NCBI GenBank assembly: GCA_903772945.1
Contig: CAICTM010000509.1
Coordinates: 1-62,660, forward strand
Reading direction: 5' to 3'
Length of the DNA stretch: 62,660 nucleotides
Origin: Seminavis robusta
Taxonomy: Eukaryota > Bacillariophyta > Bacillariophyceae > Naviculales > Naviculaceae
A model generated the notes under the pieces. That model had not been told where the DNA came from. It saw only the letters and a program-made list of their open reading frames with translations, and ran no database searches. The position numbers and the translations under genes were made by a program. The stretch's first letter is position 1. Every line of letters begins with the position of its first letter. Below are positions 22,177-33,087 of this stretch, in pieces.

Positions 22177-23148
22177 TTATGCAGCTGGCGAGAGACGTCT
22201 TCTTGGACGACGCACAGCTTTATCAAAGTTGTCTCTACTGACATGTCTCTTTGGGAGTTTGGGGGGTCGTTCGACTCTCAACAAGGTATTGTTTCCTGGT
22301 CCTTCCTCGCAGTCTCGAATGGCCCATTTCAAGGCATCGACGTCCAACCTGTCTCCGTATCTTTCATAGTAGACATATCGAAGCATCCCATTCTTGTCGA
22401 ACAATAAGATTCCACCTTGTGTGAAATGATCTCCTCCAATCAGAGCATTCTTGATTTTGCAGTCACTGTATCTCTTTGTGAGTTTCTTGCCACACTTGAG
22501 CGTTTTCCAAATGGACAGGTTTCGATTCCCAAGGAACTTGAATGTATCCCATTGATCGTCTCTATAGATTGGAAATGGGAAATGTTTGGAATAGAATTCA
22601 CTAAGCGCCGCGTCATTCTTGATGGGAGCGTTCTTGATGACTCCAAAGAGATTTAGGTGAGGGAACTGTTCGTACAGCTCTTTCAACTGGTTGCCATGGT
22701 CACGACATGAGCCACAGCCTTCTCGCCGGATACAAAAGACTGCTGTAACTTGTCCATTGGGTCTTCCAGCTTGTGACTCCAACACACTGGAGAGGGAGCT
22801 CTTGCATTCCATCAAGGGCACAACCTTGCCATTGTCAGAGCCGAACTCTACTGGGACAAGAGGAACAGAGCCAATGTCGACACCACTGTTTCTGGAAACT
22901 TCGTGATGTTTCCTTGCCTTGGGGGGTGGACTATAACTTCTTCGGGGAGCCCTTGGAGGCGTTGCTGTGGATTCGGGAACGGCACTAATATCGGACATGA
23001 GACTCGATTGAGAATCTCCACGCCATGACACCGTCTTGGTTTCGCTGTTGGCTGGAGCAGGATCCCACCGACTCAGAAGAGTTGTTTCAGGAATGTACAC
23101 CACGGTTGGTATTTCATATTCGGTGTCCTGTTGAGGATGGAACGTCAT
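22177..23148 (-). CDS. Peroxiredoxin-like (AhpC/TSA_2, PRXL2-type) protein
   Basis: 323 residues, single exon. Residues 1-110 are low-complexity and likely disordered. From about 115 there is a thioredoxin-like fold: TAVFCIRREGCGSCRDHG with Cys145 and Cys148 in the C-x-x-C position of AhpC/TSA_2 proteins, LKELYEQFPHLNLFGVIKN, EFYSKHFPFPIYRDDQWDTF, and GGDHFTQGGILLFDKNGMLRYVYYERYGD, which matches the strand-turn-strand end of the family. A basic tail (KLPKRHVSR...RRPRRRL) follows. Predicted thiol redox protein, probably cytosolic since no presequence is seen. The physiological substrate is unknown. Confidence 0.8.
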   Translation of the reverse strand: MTFHPQQDTEYEIPTVVYIPETTLLSRWDPAPANSETKTVSWRGDSQSSLMSDISAVPESTATPPRAPRRSYSPPPKARKHHEVSRNSGVDIGSVPLVPVEFGSDNGKVVPLMECKSSLSSVLESQAGRPNGQVTAVFCIRREGCGSCRDHGNQLKELYEQFPHLNLFGVIKNAPIKNDAALSEFYSKHFPFPIYRDDQWDTFKFLGNRNLSIWKTLKCGKKLTKRYSDCKIKNALIGGDHFTQGGILLFDKNGMLRYVYYERYGDRLDVDALKWAIRDCEEGPGNNTLLRVERPPKLPKRHVSRDNFDKAVRRPRRRLSPAA

Positions 23149-25313
23149 GCTGCGATTTTGGGTTTGTTGTTTTGGTTGCTTGCTTGTGGTTGGTTGATGG
23201 CTGAAATTGTGTGATGTATGACGGGTTTTGGAAGAGGTGTGGGGGAAATCAGGTGGTCTGTAAGCTCATGTGAGCCATGGAGCCATGAGCCATGTGCGTG
23301 AGCCCTTTTGGCCTTTTGGACAGCTTGTAAAACGAGCTGTTCTTTTTGGATCCAATAGCCAACTAGCATAACAATGACTTTTTTCACTCATCTTACAGAC
23401 ATCCTACATAAAGGCGGGGTAACACGGTGCCAGCGAAGAACATTCTTTTTCTTCTCTTTTACTTCGAGTACTGAGAAGCGGCATCAAAGAACCTCCCCGT
23501 GGCCATCGAGGCGAGCTTTGAGCGTCAGGGGATGAGGGGATGAGCACGCATTAACAACTGGTCACTCTGGTCAGCTCTGGTCATGGTTTTCAAAGTCAAA
23601 AACGGTATGAGAACGTGGGGGGAAATCGATGTAAATTTATTGAGCCAATGCATGAACCTTGTAAATACAACATCAAGGTTCGGAGACATGGCTTTATTTG
23701 ATTTTTGACAGTTTCCTAGATGTGAAATCAAAAAATAAATGTGTAAGATTGAAGCTGGCAACAGGGAAAAATGTAATAATATTTTCACACCATGTTCTGT
23801 GTGAAAAAGCTTGTTTTTGTAATTTTGGTTCACTTTGTTCACAAATGTGAAACTAAAAATGTAGTTTCACGAAAACGTGAAATAGAAAACGTGAATTGAA
23901 ACTACAGTTTCACCGTTTCACCACTTACTTGTCAAACTGGCTGTGGTACCACAGTAGGACCGCTTTCCCGAACACAACGCTGTCCCTGTTCCACTGGAGA
24001 ACAGTGTACTGGTACGTTACTAATTCTTCACTACCACTCGAGTAAGTACGGTACCGTATGAGAACAGCTACAGTTCACATGACATGTTGTAACTGGTCAT
24101 TATGAAACTGCACTCATCTATAAGAAGGCCTAAATTTACCTTCTAAAGGATCGTTTTCACCGAATTGAGAATCTTATGAACAAGTTTGAACTTCCGTGAT
24201 TCATAATTAACTGCTCAGTAATTAGGGCAGGGTACGAATTTTGATTCGGTGGAGATGAAAGATGAAAGATGAAAGATTACAGATGCCACCCGTTGAGCTC
24301 CCGTCAATGTTTGAGAGGACGACAACTGCTTGTAGGCTACCCAGTACGCAGCACTTCTCTTCAAGCAAGCCTGGAAAAGATGCATGGCATCTAAGCAGTA
24401 CCGTAATAAGTAGACCCCAGCGTATGGTGGGCACGGCCATAAGATCCCAGCGTATGCAGAGCTTCGAGATTACTCTAGTATTTGTCAATGTTGGGCCTGT
24501 TGGTCTTCTAAAGTCCGACTACGATAGCGGTACAGGGAATGGCCCTGCTAGCTATGAGGTGTTCTCGTTGCCTCGCTGGCCCAGGTCTTGCTCCTCCCTG
24601 TGGTTGGCACATGTGCCCCCCCCCCCTGGAGTAGCTGCTTAGGCCTGGTGAGATAGGTCCCACAGCTGGAACCGGCCAGGCAGGCATCGCCTCGTTCTGT
24701 GCATTGATGCCTTTGAAGGTCCGGGAGTTGATCCAGTTCGTTGATCCAATTGTAGGTCTAGAGTACCTAGCTAGGTACTCAGTACCTAGCTAGCTAGTAG
24801 TACAGAAAGGAAGTTGGCGCCTGATTGCCCTATCGAATCCACTGTCTCCAAACAATGAAGGCTTTCCAAACTTTTTGTGAGGCAGAAGGAGCCCAGCCGC
24901 AATTCCAATGCTACATGTACGAATGGGAGACGGTCGTAGATTAAGATCCTAAAATCAAAGAAGGCAAAAAGAGGACAGTGATGCTTGTTTGGTGATTTTC
25001 GCATGTCGTTTACTTTTTGATACCCTTATCAAGAGTGCTTTCAGCCCAGATGGAACCTTCGCAGCAGGCATTCCGCGGCTTAAGTCTTTCACAACATGCT
25101 GGACTGTGAGCGACATCGAGATCGAGGTTCATCGGCAGGTCCAAAGTTCCATTTCAGTCTGACGACAACTACATGTAGCTCTTTCCCACTTGAAAGCTGT
25201 CACAGATGCAGAACCCACATGGAACCTTTGTCAGAATCTGTTTCTCCATCTCTTTTTGTGTGTGTGAGGGACGTGGTGCATGTTCAGGGTTTGACCCGGC
25301 AGCTAGAAAGCAG
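23149..25313. other. Long intergenic spacer
   Basis: No convincing gene. Contains an AT-rich stretch with GTGAAAC/GTTTCAC inverted repeats (23,845-23,925) and palindromic CTAGGTACTCAGTACCTAG near 24,770. Confidence 0.5.
23845..23925. repeat. Cluster of GTGAAAC/GTTTCAC inverted repeats
   Basis: GTGAAACTAAAAATGTAGTTTCAC forms a near-perfect hairpin, followed by three more GTGAA.. and TTTCACC words able to pair. Could be the end of a degraded foldback element; no ORF present. Confidence 0.6.
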
Positions 25314-26372
25314 CTAGCTGGTAGAACCCGTCACAGGAACAGCTCCTGCGGCAGCAGTGCCCACCGTGGACTTCCCGTTGATTGCTTTGCCCTCCTCGTC
25401 TTCTGGGAGATCGCACAATTCCCCATCATCGGTGATATCACACATGGCTCCTTCTCTTCGCAACCACCAAGCCCCTCCCAAGGCTTCCATGTCGTGTATC
25501 ATCCAGAGAACAGCATGTATCAAACCAATGGCAGAAAAGACCCCAAAGCGATCCAATAGCTTGCAAGCCATGAGTATGCTGGCAAACACGGCGCCACCAA
25601 AGAATCCTCCGATAATTGCTGCATTTTGTGCGACTACGCTGCGCTGTGCCTCGCTGAGACGCTTTCGTCCGGCAGTTCTGGAAACTCGATCCACCAGAGT
25701 GTTGATTAGTTTTGTGTAGTGTCCTGTAATGACAAAGTTGAGTGTACCGGTGACCTCCATACCCAAAGAGTTGGTTATTCCAAATGCTGTAGAAAACAGA
25801 AGCATGGGGATCCACCTGCTGCCAACTAGATATTTGTAGTGGATCAAGTCTCCCAATACAAACAAACCGGCCGTCATGGCCGCGCAGACAGGCAATGTTT
25901 GCTTTCGGTAGGATAAGTCAGTGCGACGAAACAAAGCCGTGCCAAACAAATACGCCGCCAATACCGAGAGATAGTAGGCCACATCGACAAAGTTTTTCTC
26001 TGTCAAAGCAACGGCCATCCACATGGAATTGCCCGTCATCATGGAGGCAAATGTCTTGAATTTGGTGAAAATGGTCAGATTGGCCCATCCAGTCAAAAAT
26101 GCCATGGCTGTCGCAAGGCGTTTCCTTCCAGTGCGCTTGGTGGCAGCTGCTTTCGTAGACATGAAGAGTCTGGTGGCATCAGAAGGATTCACGTTTGTTT
26201 GCAGGAAATTCGCTGTCTTGCTGCTGCTGCTTGGAAATGACGCCTGTTCATGGTGATGGATTGGCCCCAACAGGCGGACTCGGCTCGGGGATCCCACAAA
26301 TGCATCGGCAGCAAGGGGGCCAAGACAGATGCCCAATGGCACAAAGAGACAAACTGATTTGTTGATACCCAT
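25314..26372 (-). CDS. DUF1275 (YoaK-like) membrane protein, plastid-targeted
   Basis: The open frame begins at 26444, but the Met at 26372 (MGINKSVCLFVPLG) is preferred: it starts a clean signal peptide ending LAADAF-VG, an ASAFAP-like site with Phe at +1, followed by a Ser/Arg/Ala-rich transit-like region to about residue 80. The body has about six hydrophobic segments with DUF1275 hallmarks: AFLTGWANLTIFTKFKTFAS, MMTGNS, SLGMEVTGTLNFVITGHYTK, and a Gly-rich helix GGFFGGAVFA. The C-terminus is acidic. Bacterial relatives are inner-membrane proteins of unknown transport function. Plastid envelope or thylakoid location is inferred from the presequence. Confidence 0.85.
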   Translation of the reverse strand: MGINKSVCLFVPLGICLGPLAADAFVGSPSRVRLLGPIHHHEQASFPSSSSKTANFLQTNVNPSDATRLFMSTKAAATKRTGRKRLATAMAFLTGWANLTIFTKFKTFASMMTGNSMWMAVALTEKNFVDVAYYLSVLAAYLFGTALFRRTDLSYRKQTLPVCAAMTAGLFVLGDLIHYKYLVGSRWIPMLLFSTAFGITNSLGMEVTGTLNFVITGHYTKLINTLVDRVSRTAGRKRLSEAQRSVVAQNAAIIGGFFGGAVFASILMACKLLDRFGVFSAIGLIHAVLWMIHDMEALGGAWWLRREGAMCDITDDGELCDLPEDEEGKAINGKSTVGTAAAGAVPVTGSTS

Positions 26373-27548
26373 GGTCTTTCTCTTCCTTTGTCTGATAGTT
26401 TGTGCAATGGCATTACTTTCGGCTGCTCTGCATGATGAGAACAAAGAATCCAGCTCAAGGGAACAGAATGCTTTCTTTTGCCAACGGTACCATGCTTGGT
26501 GATGAGAGTGCCATTACCAGAGCTTCGTACCACTTCCGATTCTGATTCATTGTTCGGACAGTCGTCGTCACCCGTTTGACCGTGCCGTGGTGGATTAGAT
26601 TACGTCATCATTGTTGCACACGCGAAGGATCATGATGGAGGACTCCGGACTCGACTGAGACCCTATTGGTACTCCTCAACTCGATGGATTCGATGATTCG
26701 ATTCAATGCTTTCTGAACAAACCGGGTTTAGTTTGATCAAGTCCGAGGGATGGGATGTTGAGATTGCTGGCTCTGCCTACGAGCTAGCTAGCCACCGGTG
26801 GTTGGCCGGCCTCGGAGCTGTTTTGCGGTTGCTTACTTCATAATTTTACAGCATGCTGAGCCGCTCTAGAGGAAGAGCGATGAGCATAAACCAGCTATTC
26901 TGGCACAAGATTCCCCCAGGGAGCACGAACCTACAAAATTGGGGCAGTTTTGATTCTCCACAAAAGCGTCGCTCCCAGAGGCTAACAATGTTTGTTCGTA
27001 TCCATGCAGCTCGGCTTGGCACAACACTTGCCTACAGCAGTATGTAAATTGGCTTTTTGCAGCGTGCAGTCCTGCTGCTGAAACGTATTTGGTTTCACTC
27101 ATGAGAAAGGCCTTGCTTTTGCTTGTCTGGCCGCATGGCATGCACCAACAGTGTAACAACCACAGAGTGGAGACTGAAGTCTACACGTCTCAAGCAAGAG
27201 ATTCTTTCAGCCGATGGGGTGCATATGCCAATGTTGACAGTTGAAGCTTGCTGGAAGTTACAACTCCATGAGGTTGTCGAGTCAAAGCAAGCCATCATCT
27301 ATTCGAAGTCAATGCAGTTCTTGTAGGAACTCCAGCCACACATGTGGCTGAAGCGTTTGCCCGCGACATCACGCGCCAAACCAGACACCGGGAAGAAGTC
27401 ATCATTTGAAAGACCTTTTGTCTTGGATGTGATGTCATCCCTTAGATCAGTCGCCTCTGATATCCTTATTCAGGTCAGTCCCGCCCAGACATCCATCGAG
27501 GCGACATGCAAATATGTCTCAAGACGCAGCAACTGGCCACACCGCCAC
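26373..27548. other. Intergenic
   Basis: 5' flank of the DUF1275 gene and 3' flank of the phosphatase. Short ORFs only, none supported. Confidence 0.55.
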
Positions 27549-29024
27549 TCATGGGCCGGCAGATGCCTCGAAGGGCTCATATGGATCTAGAACGCTGCCT
27601 GTCTCATTGCGCACCCAAGACTTCCATGACAACGCCATGTCGACCGTGGACGATTGTTCTTGCTTACGCTGCAAAGAAATTTCGTACACTCTAGCACCTC
27701 TTGACCACTGTCCATAGCCGCCATAGCCACTGTGTCTTCCAAAACACAAATGGAGACGACTCTTCCCGTTAGGATGCTGCTGCCCGTTTGTTGTCACATT
27801 TGCTTTCGATTTGGTCGAGCAACAATAGTCATTGCCGTGGTCATGTCCAGAGGCCAGCCATTGGACATTGCCGGCTTCTTGTAACGTTTGCACAATGCCC
27901 GGGTCAGGACGGATGGAATCGACCGGGTCGTCGTGCAAGCCATGGCAGACATCTCCATCCCTGTAGACAAACTCGGCAGTGGGGATGTGCTGAAACACAA
28001 TGACTCCTTCGACATCACTGCGATGCTCTTTTTGAAACCACTGAATTTGATTCTGTTCTAACGTTTGAGGCAACACGCCCCCACCACTGTCCAAAAAGAA
28101 GAGCTGTAACACCACGTCGTCCTTGCCTTTTACAGGTTTGTCAAACCACTTGGAAGGATAGTGCACATTGAGCTTATAGTTACTAGTCCCAAACAAACCA
28201 GGAGTAGACTGGCTCAATGAAAGCGGGAATTGCTGATCCATTGCCAGTAACTCTTCACGGCTGGTCTTCGTCTCGTTGGTCCCATAGAGATTGGCATCGT
28301 CGTGGTTTCCAAAGATCTGATGACAACAAAAATTGATTGGAGGAAGTTGAATAATACAATTGCGGTAAAACCAGAGCAAAGAGGAGGCAATGTGTAAGTC
28401 GTCATGGGGGGAAGCACCAGTGAGAACACCAGCTGTTCCGCGCAAATCGCGGGAGATACTACGTGATAATGCACACACCATGGCCCAAGGCACTCCGTAA
28501 TAGGAAAGATGTTGGCCCAGTAGTCGATAGTAAGTTGTCGCATTCTGATCGACGTTATTGGCCGTCAGCTGGTCTCCACTCAGAACAATCAGGTCCGGTC
28601 TTTCCAACGTGATGACTCGATCCATCAGTCGCCAAGTCTTGGAATCCTGCCTTGGTCCCCAATCGGTATCTTCGGCTTCTCCAAGGTGAATGTCGGCCAA
28701 TTGCAGTATTTTGAACACAGCTGCCTTATTATTTCTGGCGGATGAAGCGGCTGTTGAAGATAGTGATGAAACCTGACGAAACTCCAGTTTGTAGGGAGAT
28801 CCATGATGGTGGCCGTGATGCCCAGTGGGGGTATCTTTCAGGACAGAAAGCCTCGGGTGCAAAAAAAGTGCTATCAAAACAAGAGGGAGCAAGCAGAGGG
28901 CACACTTGAAGATGCACCATTGAGCCTGTTGGGCGTGGCTTCTGCGTTGACGGTGGATGGAAGCAGCGGATCTCAACATCTCCTCGTTCCTGATTGAAGA
29001 GCAACGTAAAACTGCTGCTTTCAC
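27549..29024 (-). CDS. Calcineurin-like phosphoesterase, PAP28/29 type, membrane-anchored (2 exons)
   Basis: Exons 29024-28479 and 28316-27549 (437 residues). The 162-bp intron is a multiple of three and free of stops, so an unspliced ORF also reads through; splicing joins GVPWAM to IFGNHDDANL, restoring the family sequence. Metal-binding motifs in order: LADIHLGE (Asp111, His113), VLSGDQL (Asp151), GNHDD (Asn186, His187), VFQHIPTAEF, and SGHDHGNDYCC. A single hydrophobic segment (about 38-57, CIFKCALCLLPLVLIALFL) near the N-terminus predicts a type II membrane protein with the enzyme facing the lumen or outside. Close architecture to plant and fungal PAP28/29 and Dcr2-like phosphatases; substrate not predictable. 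Confidence 0.85.
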   Translation of the reverse strand: MKAAVLRCSSIRNEEMLRSAASIHRQRRSHAQQAQWCIFKCALCLLPLVLIALFLHPRLSVLKDTPTGHHGHHHGSPYKLEFRQVSSLSSTAASSARNNKAAVFKILQLADIHLGEAEDTDWGPRQDSKTWRLMDRVITLERPDLIVLSGDQLTANNVDQNATTYYRLLGQHLSYYGVPWAMVCALSRSISRDLRGTAGVLTGASPHDDLHIASSLLWFYRNCIIQLPPINFCCHQIFGNHDDANLYGTNETKTSREELLAMDQQFPLSLSQSTPGLFGTSNYKLNVHYPSKWFDKPVKGKDDVVLQLFFLDSGGGVLPQTLEQNQIQWFQKEHRSDVEGVIVFQHIPTAEFVYRDGDVCHGLHDDPVDSIRPDPGIVQTLQEAGNVQWLASGHDHGNDYCCSTKSKANVTTNGQQHPNGKSRLHLCFGRHSGYGGYGQWSRGARVYEISLQRKQEQSSTVDMALSWKSWVRNETGSVLDPYEPFEASAGP

Positions 29025-29925
29025 TCGAAATGATCGAGTTACGAGTTGCCTCTTGATGCTTCAGAAATAAGCTGACAAAGCTGTATATTCACAGGTCGAG
29101 CAGATTCGATTCGATCGATTCTATTGAATGATTCGATTCGATTCGATTCGATTCAATCATCGATTGAGTGTCGGAAGCTATAAGAGCTCGGCTTTTCTTC
29201 ATCCTGGTTGGATGATTCTTGGCAACTCGAGACAATCAAGATCTCGCTTTCCGAATGGATTGAATCATTCATCATCATTCCTCCCTTTGCCCATAGCCCT
29301 TGAAAATACCTTAACCTGGCTTCATGTCTCTATGAAAGAAGCATTGGAACAAGCACAGTCACATCCACGCAAAAACGAGGTACCGGTACAATCAAAGCCA
29401 CGAAGCAGGGTACCGGTAGGGTGTTTCGACCAAGGTAAAAGAACAATTCTGCAAGGAGCACAGGTCCTCTGGAATGGTTCCAAACAAGCCCAAGTTGACA
29501 GATACGTTCAGAAAACCCAACTTTCTCAGTTGTCCAAACTCAAATGAATCGAAGATGACATGTCAACCTACATGTATTTGTGTATTTGCTTTCATACAAC
29601 CCAACTAGCTCATCCCAATCAAAGCTGTCAACAACCCAATCCGCAGAGCCACATCGAGATTCTACCGTACGAAGGAACAGCTGCTGTCACTCACATGCGC
29701 TCCAGCAGCATCACGCGAACACCAGAATCGAGGCACCATCCATCATCTGACTCAGGAGGTGGCAATCGATCAATGCAATCGATCAAATGTCACATGTGCA
29801 CACCGTACTACTAGTAGCTATGTACATACCAGTACTGTAGTCTGCAAATAAAGGGTTAGTAGAAGATCGATCCCAGGCATTGTTTGGCTGTGAAGGAGGG
29901 AGCTTTGCTGTGGTCGCAACTACTA
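29025..29925. other. Intergenic with (GATTC)n microsatellite
   Basis: A (CGATT)n pentanucleotide tract at about 29,104-29,165. The 139-codon ORF over 29,128-29,547 overlaps it and shows no domain. Confidence 0.5.
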
Positions 29926-31525
29926 CAACATACTGCTGCATGTCTGTGTGCGGCAAGCGCCTATTCAAGGAACTCAGCAGGTAAACCAGCAACTCGAAGT
30001 AAACCAGCACTCTCCGCAACAGGCTCCGATTTTGAGCGCAGAACAGCAGGACAGCCTGGGTCGCCAGATCATTCAAGCCTTACTCCATGTTCTAGTCCAC
30101 GCCCAGGGGGGCGGTGCGGGCACCGCCCCGAGCCAGCTGTCAATGGCGCAGAACGTACAGAATCAAGGCGCTAGCTACTAGTGGAATCATGAACTCGGTT
30201 CAACAAGCAAGTCCAATTCTCCAGCTATCACAGCAGGAATTGCCCAATCAGCAGACTGGCTGCAACGGTTACCAATGCTCTCCAAGTGGCTCTAAGTCCG
30301 CAGCCACAGCCCTCCCTCCAGTTTCAGCCAATTCAACCACCGAATACTGCAACTTATGGAATGCCACAGCCAGTTCCACAGCCTCAGCCTTCTCATCAGG
30401 CAATGCTCAACCAGCAACATGCGGCCGTTGTGAGCAACGCTCAACAACAAATAATGGCTGTTAGCTAGTTCGCAGCCTCAGCCCTACCAGCAGTATCAAC
30501 CGAGTCTACCTTCAAGCGGTTTGGCAAATAGTGGGCAGCAGCAAGCTTCAGGCGAGTCCCAAATCTCTCACCTGGAATCGATGAGCCAGCCTGCAGCTGA
30601 TGCTCGGTCCAGATGGCCCTGTCCCCGCAGCCTCATCCATATCAGCAGTATCAGCCGAGCCAATCATCGACGAGTGTTGCTACATTCAGCATGGCACAAC
30701 CAATTCCACAGCACGAGCCCTCTCCGCCAGATTCTTTAAATCAGCCCGCTGCTCCCGCTCCCTCAGCGAACATGACTCTGCACATGGCCGCGGCTCCGGC
30801 AGCTGAGCATTATGAGCCACGACATTGGACAAACGAGACAGTAGCCGAGTCTCAGAGCAACCCTTGTCCACAAGAATTTCCAAACAGGCCGGTAGACGGA
30901 GGTTCACACGATGGTCTGCCACAAGTACAGGCTCAACCCTCTCAGACTTCTCATCCAAACCAACCATTTGGGGGTTCGGTCGATACCGTTGCCCAAGTTT
31001 CGGACCCGCAACCCTCCCCCCAACAAGTGTCCTCTAGAAGAAACCCGGGTCCTCCAAGCGTTGCTCATGGCCATCATGACAAGCCAAGGGACTGATGCGC
31101 CGCAGCAAGTGCCCCAGAACGAACAGGATATTGCCAGAGAAATCGTAAACCGACTGGGTATCGGCAATGCGAACCATTCTCCTGCCCCATTGGGTTACAT
31201 CGATTCGGACCATCAGCCGCAGCACGAGCAATCGTCGTCGCAAGAAGAGCCTCGTCTAAAAGTCGAACCGCAATGCAACCTACATGCAACAATGACGACG
31301 ACGAAGCCGAGCCCAAGTCGGATTCTCCATTCATGTGGGGGACTCTAGCGACAGCCCCCCCTCCACGAGGCCGGTCGCCGAGACAGAATGGGGCTTTCAA
31401 TGCCTTCAGCAGCGAAGCTGACCAAGAATGGGTCCTCCGATTCATCACCTCGGGGGAATTGGCGTATGGTAAATCGAGGCTGATATATATTTGGCCGATT
31501 GGAATCCTTCTAGGACACTTCCAGT
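29926..31525 (+). pseudogene. Decayed Pro/Gln-rich protein gene
   Basis: Successive short frames on the + strand read as parts of one Pro/Gln-rich protein but switch frame and meet stops (for example GASY-stop near 30,180 and a stop near 30,466). Fragments include QQVNQQLEVNQHSPQQAP, PQPQPSLQFQPIQPPN, PQPYQQYQPSLPSSG, PQPHPYQQYQPSQSS and QNEQDIAREIVNRLGIGNA. The PQP.YQQYQPS block recurs at about 30,474, 30,613 and 30,290, so the ancestor had tandem repeats. The last fragment (GAFNAFSSEADQEWVLRF) looks globular. Splicing of some pieces cannot be excluded, but several stops lie inside repeat units. No function assigned. Confidence 0.55.
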
Positions 31526-32202
31526 GATCGAGGCATTGCTTTAGCTAGCCGTCAGCATTCTGTGGATGACGGGTACACTGCAGATGACGGCGGGGACACG
31601 AACAGTGACGGAAGCAACAGCGTCGCTGTACCGAGAAACAACGAATGCACAATTGTATATGAAGTCCATAGGCAGTCATCATTTCAGCGTCTTCCAACGT
31701 TTCCAAGAAACCCATCAACCTTACGTGCTTTTAGTGTACCTGTATGCTTGCAATTCCACCCGGTAACGTATATCTAAACGTATAGTGCCTCGTAGCAACA
31801 ACCTTCTGCTTCTAGCAGGCTTCGTTGCCTGGCTGCATCCTTTTATGTGACAATTGGCTCCAGTAAGGCGGAACGCCAGGGGTTCGTTGCAATCGACATC
31901 TGAGCGTGTGATATGGGTGATGTCGTTGCCCTACCGGTATCTCGTAAACGTCATGTCTTGCGATGCATACGAGTGAGAGCATAAGTAGCAACCTCTACTT
32001 GCTACCAAAACAAAGGGATCCCTGATCCCGTTAGGACTGATTCAAATCTACAATAGCAAGCTACTGGTTTGTTTCCAGATACTAAGAGATCGCTTTAAGA
32101 TCCAAGCAGAGCCATGCTATCATCACATAGCCCTTTCTATCACCCCTGTGACAACGACAACACAACTACAACAAGAAGAGTGGTGCGGGCTTCCAACCGT
32201 CC
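31526..32202. other. Intergenic
   Basis: No gene seen; 3' flank of the Lys/Asp-repeat gene at its right edge. Confidence 0.5.
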
Positions 32203-33087
32203 CTACCGTACGCTGAGATAGATGGATAAACACACCGTACCACGAATGTGGATTCTGGAAAGCTTTCCCATGTATGGCGAGGTTGAAACAAACCCAACCC
32301 ACGATGCTACACAACCATCCAGGATGAGGAGAAGAGAGGAGAAGCTGATGCAATCCAACCTGAGAAGGCGGTCCAGCTTGACCTGCAAACTATCCCTTTT
32401 TCTTATCCTTCTTTTCGTCTTTTTTCTTGTCCTTTTTGTCATCTTTCTTTTTGTCGTCCTTCTTTTTGTCGTCTTTCTTTTTGTCATCTTTCTTCTTATC
32501 GTCCTTCTTCTTGTCATCTTTCTTCTTATCATCTTTTTGTCATCTTTCTTCTTATCATCTTTCTTCTTGTCGTCTTTCTTCTTGTCATCCTTTTTCTTGT
32601 CATCTTTCTTCTTATCGTCCTTCTTCTTGTCATCTTTCTTCTTGTCATCCTTCTTGTCCTTATCCTTCTTGTCGTCTTTCTTCTTATCTTTCTTGTCATC
32701 CTTTTTCTTGTCATCTTTCTTCTTGTCCTTATCCTTCTTCTTGTCACCCTTCTCAAGGAACTTTGGATTTAATTGGAAGCCTTCATAGACACCATCTTTA
32801 TTTTTGGCTTTTGCATATTTGTCGTTCCAATCGTTCAGCAGTCCTTCTATCTCTTCGTCCGGTAAAGAGTCGACTGACTTGTATTTGTCGTAGAACAACC
32901 GGAAAGCTGCTACAACGTCCGTACAATGGCAGCTCTCCCCTGGCAGCAGTCGATAGTTTGTGAATTCTAGAAACTCCTTGCCCAACGACGACTCGCCATC
33001 ATCGCTTCCTTCGGACTCCGTCTCGTCGTCAGAGAGATCCTCTTCGGATTGGCTCCCTGATCCGCTCGATTCTTCATCGGAGGACAT
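32203..33087 (-). CDS. Acidic N-terminal protein with KKKDD repeats; frame shifts inside the repeat
   Basis: N-terminus is Ser/Asp/Glu-rich (MSSDEESSGSGSQSEEDLSD), then a compact segment about residues 35-110 (KEFLEFTNYRLLPGESCHCT ... LPDEEIEGLLNDWNDKYAKA) of unknown family, then about twenty KKKDD/KKDK units. Near 32,533 one repeat unit is short by a base (or four), and the frame changes from Lys/Asp to Arg/Lys/Thr (MIRRKMTRRR), giving an odd hydrophobic tail that runs to 32,203. In the other frame the Lys/Asp pattern continues to ...DEKKDKKKG and a TAG near 32,394, which looks like the original end. Either the assembly lost bases in the repeat or this allele is frameshifted. No function assigned. 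Confidence 0.7.
   Translation of the reverse strand: MSSDEESSGSGSQSEEDLSDDETESEGSDDGESSLGKEFLEFTNYRLLPGESCHCTDVVAAFRLFYDKYKSVDSLPDEEIEGLLNDWNDKYAKAKNKDGVYEGFQLNPKFLEKGDKKKDKDKKKDDKKKDDKKDKKKDDKKDKDKKDDKKKDDKKKDDKKKDDKKKDDKKKDDKKKDDKKKDDKKMIRRKMTRRRTIRRKMTKRKTTKRRTTKRKMTKRTRKKTKRRIRKRDSLQVKLDRLLRLDCISFSSLLLILDGCVASWVGFVSTSPYMGKLSRIHIRGTVCLSIYLSVR
32398..32755 (-). repeat. Lys/Asp-coding 12-15 bp tandem repeat
   Basis: About 24 imperfect units of AAGAAGAAAGATGAC type. On the + strand it is a pyrimidine-rich TTCTT/GTCATC tract. Slippage-prone, as shown by the frame change near 32,533. Confidence 0.9.

Noticed and set aside
29128..29547. 139-codon + strand ORF
   Set aside because: Starts inside a (GATTC)n microsatellite and shows no domain or conserved-looking block.
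32222..32788. + strand ORF of Phe/Leu/Ser repeats (FFLSSFFLS)
   Set aside because: Antisense of the Lys/Asp repeat.
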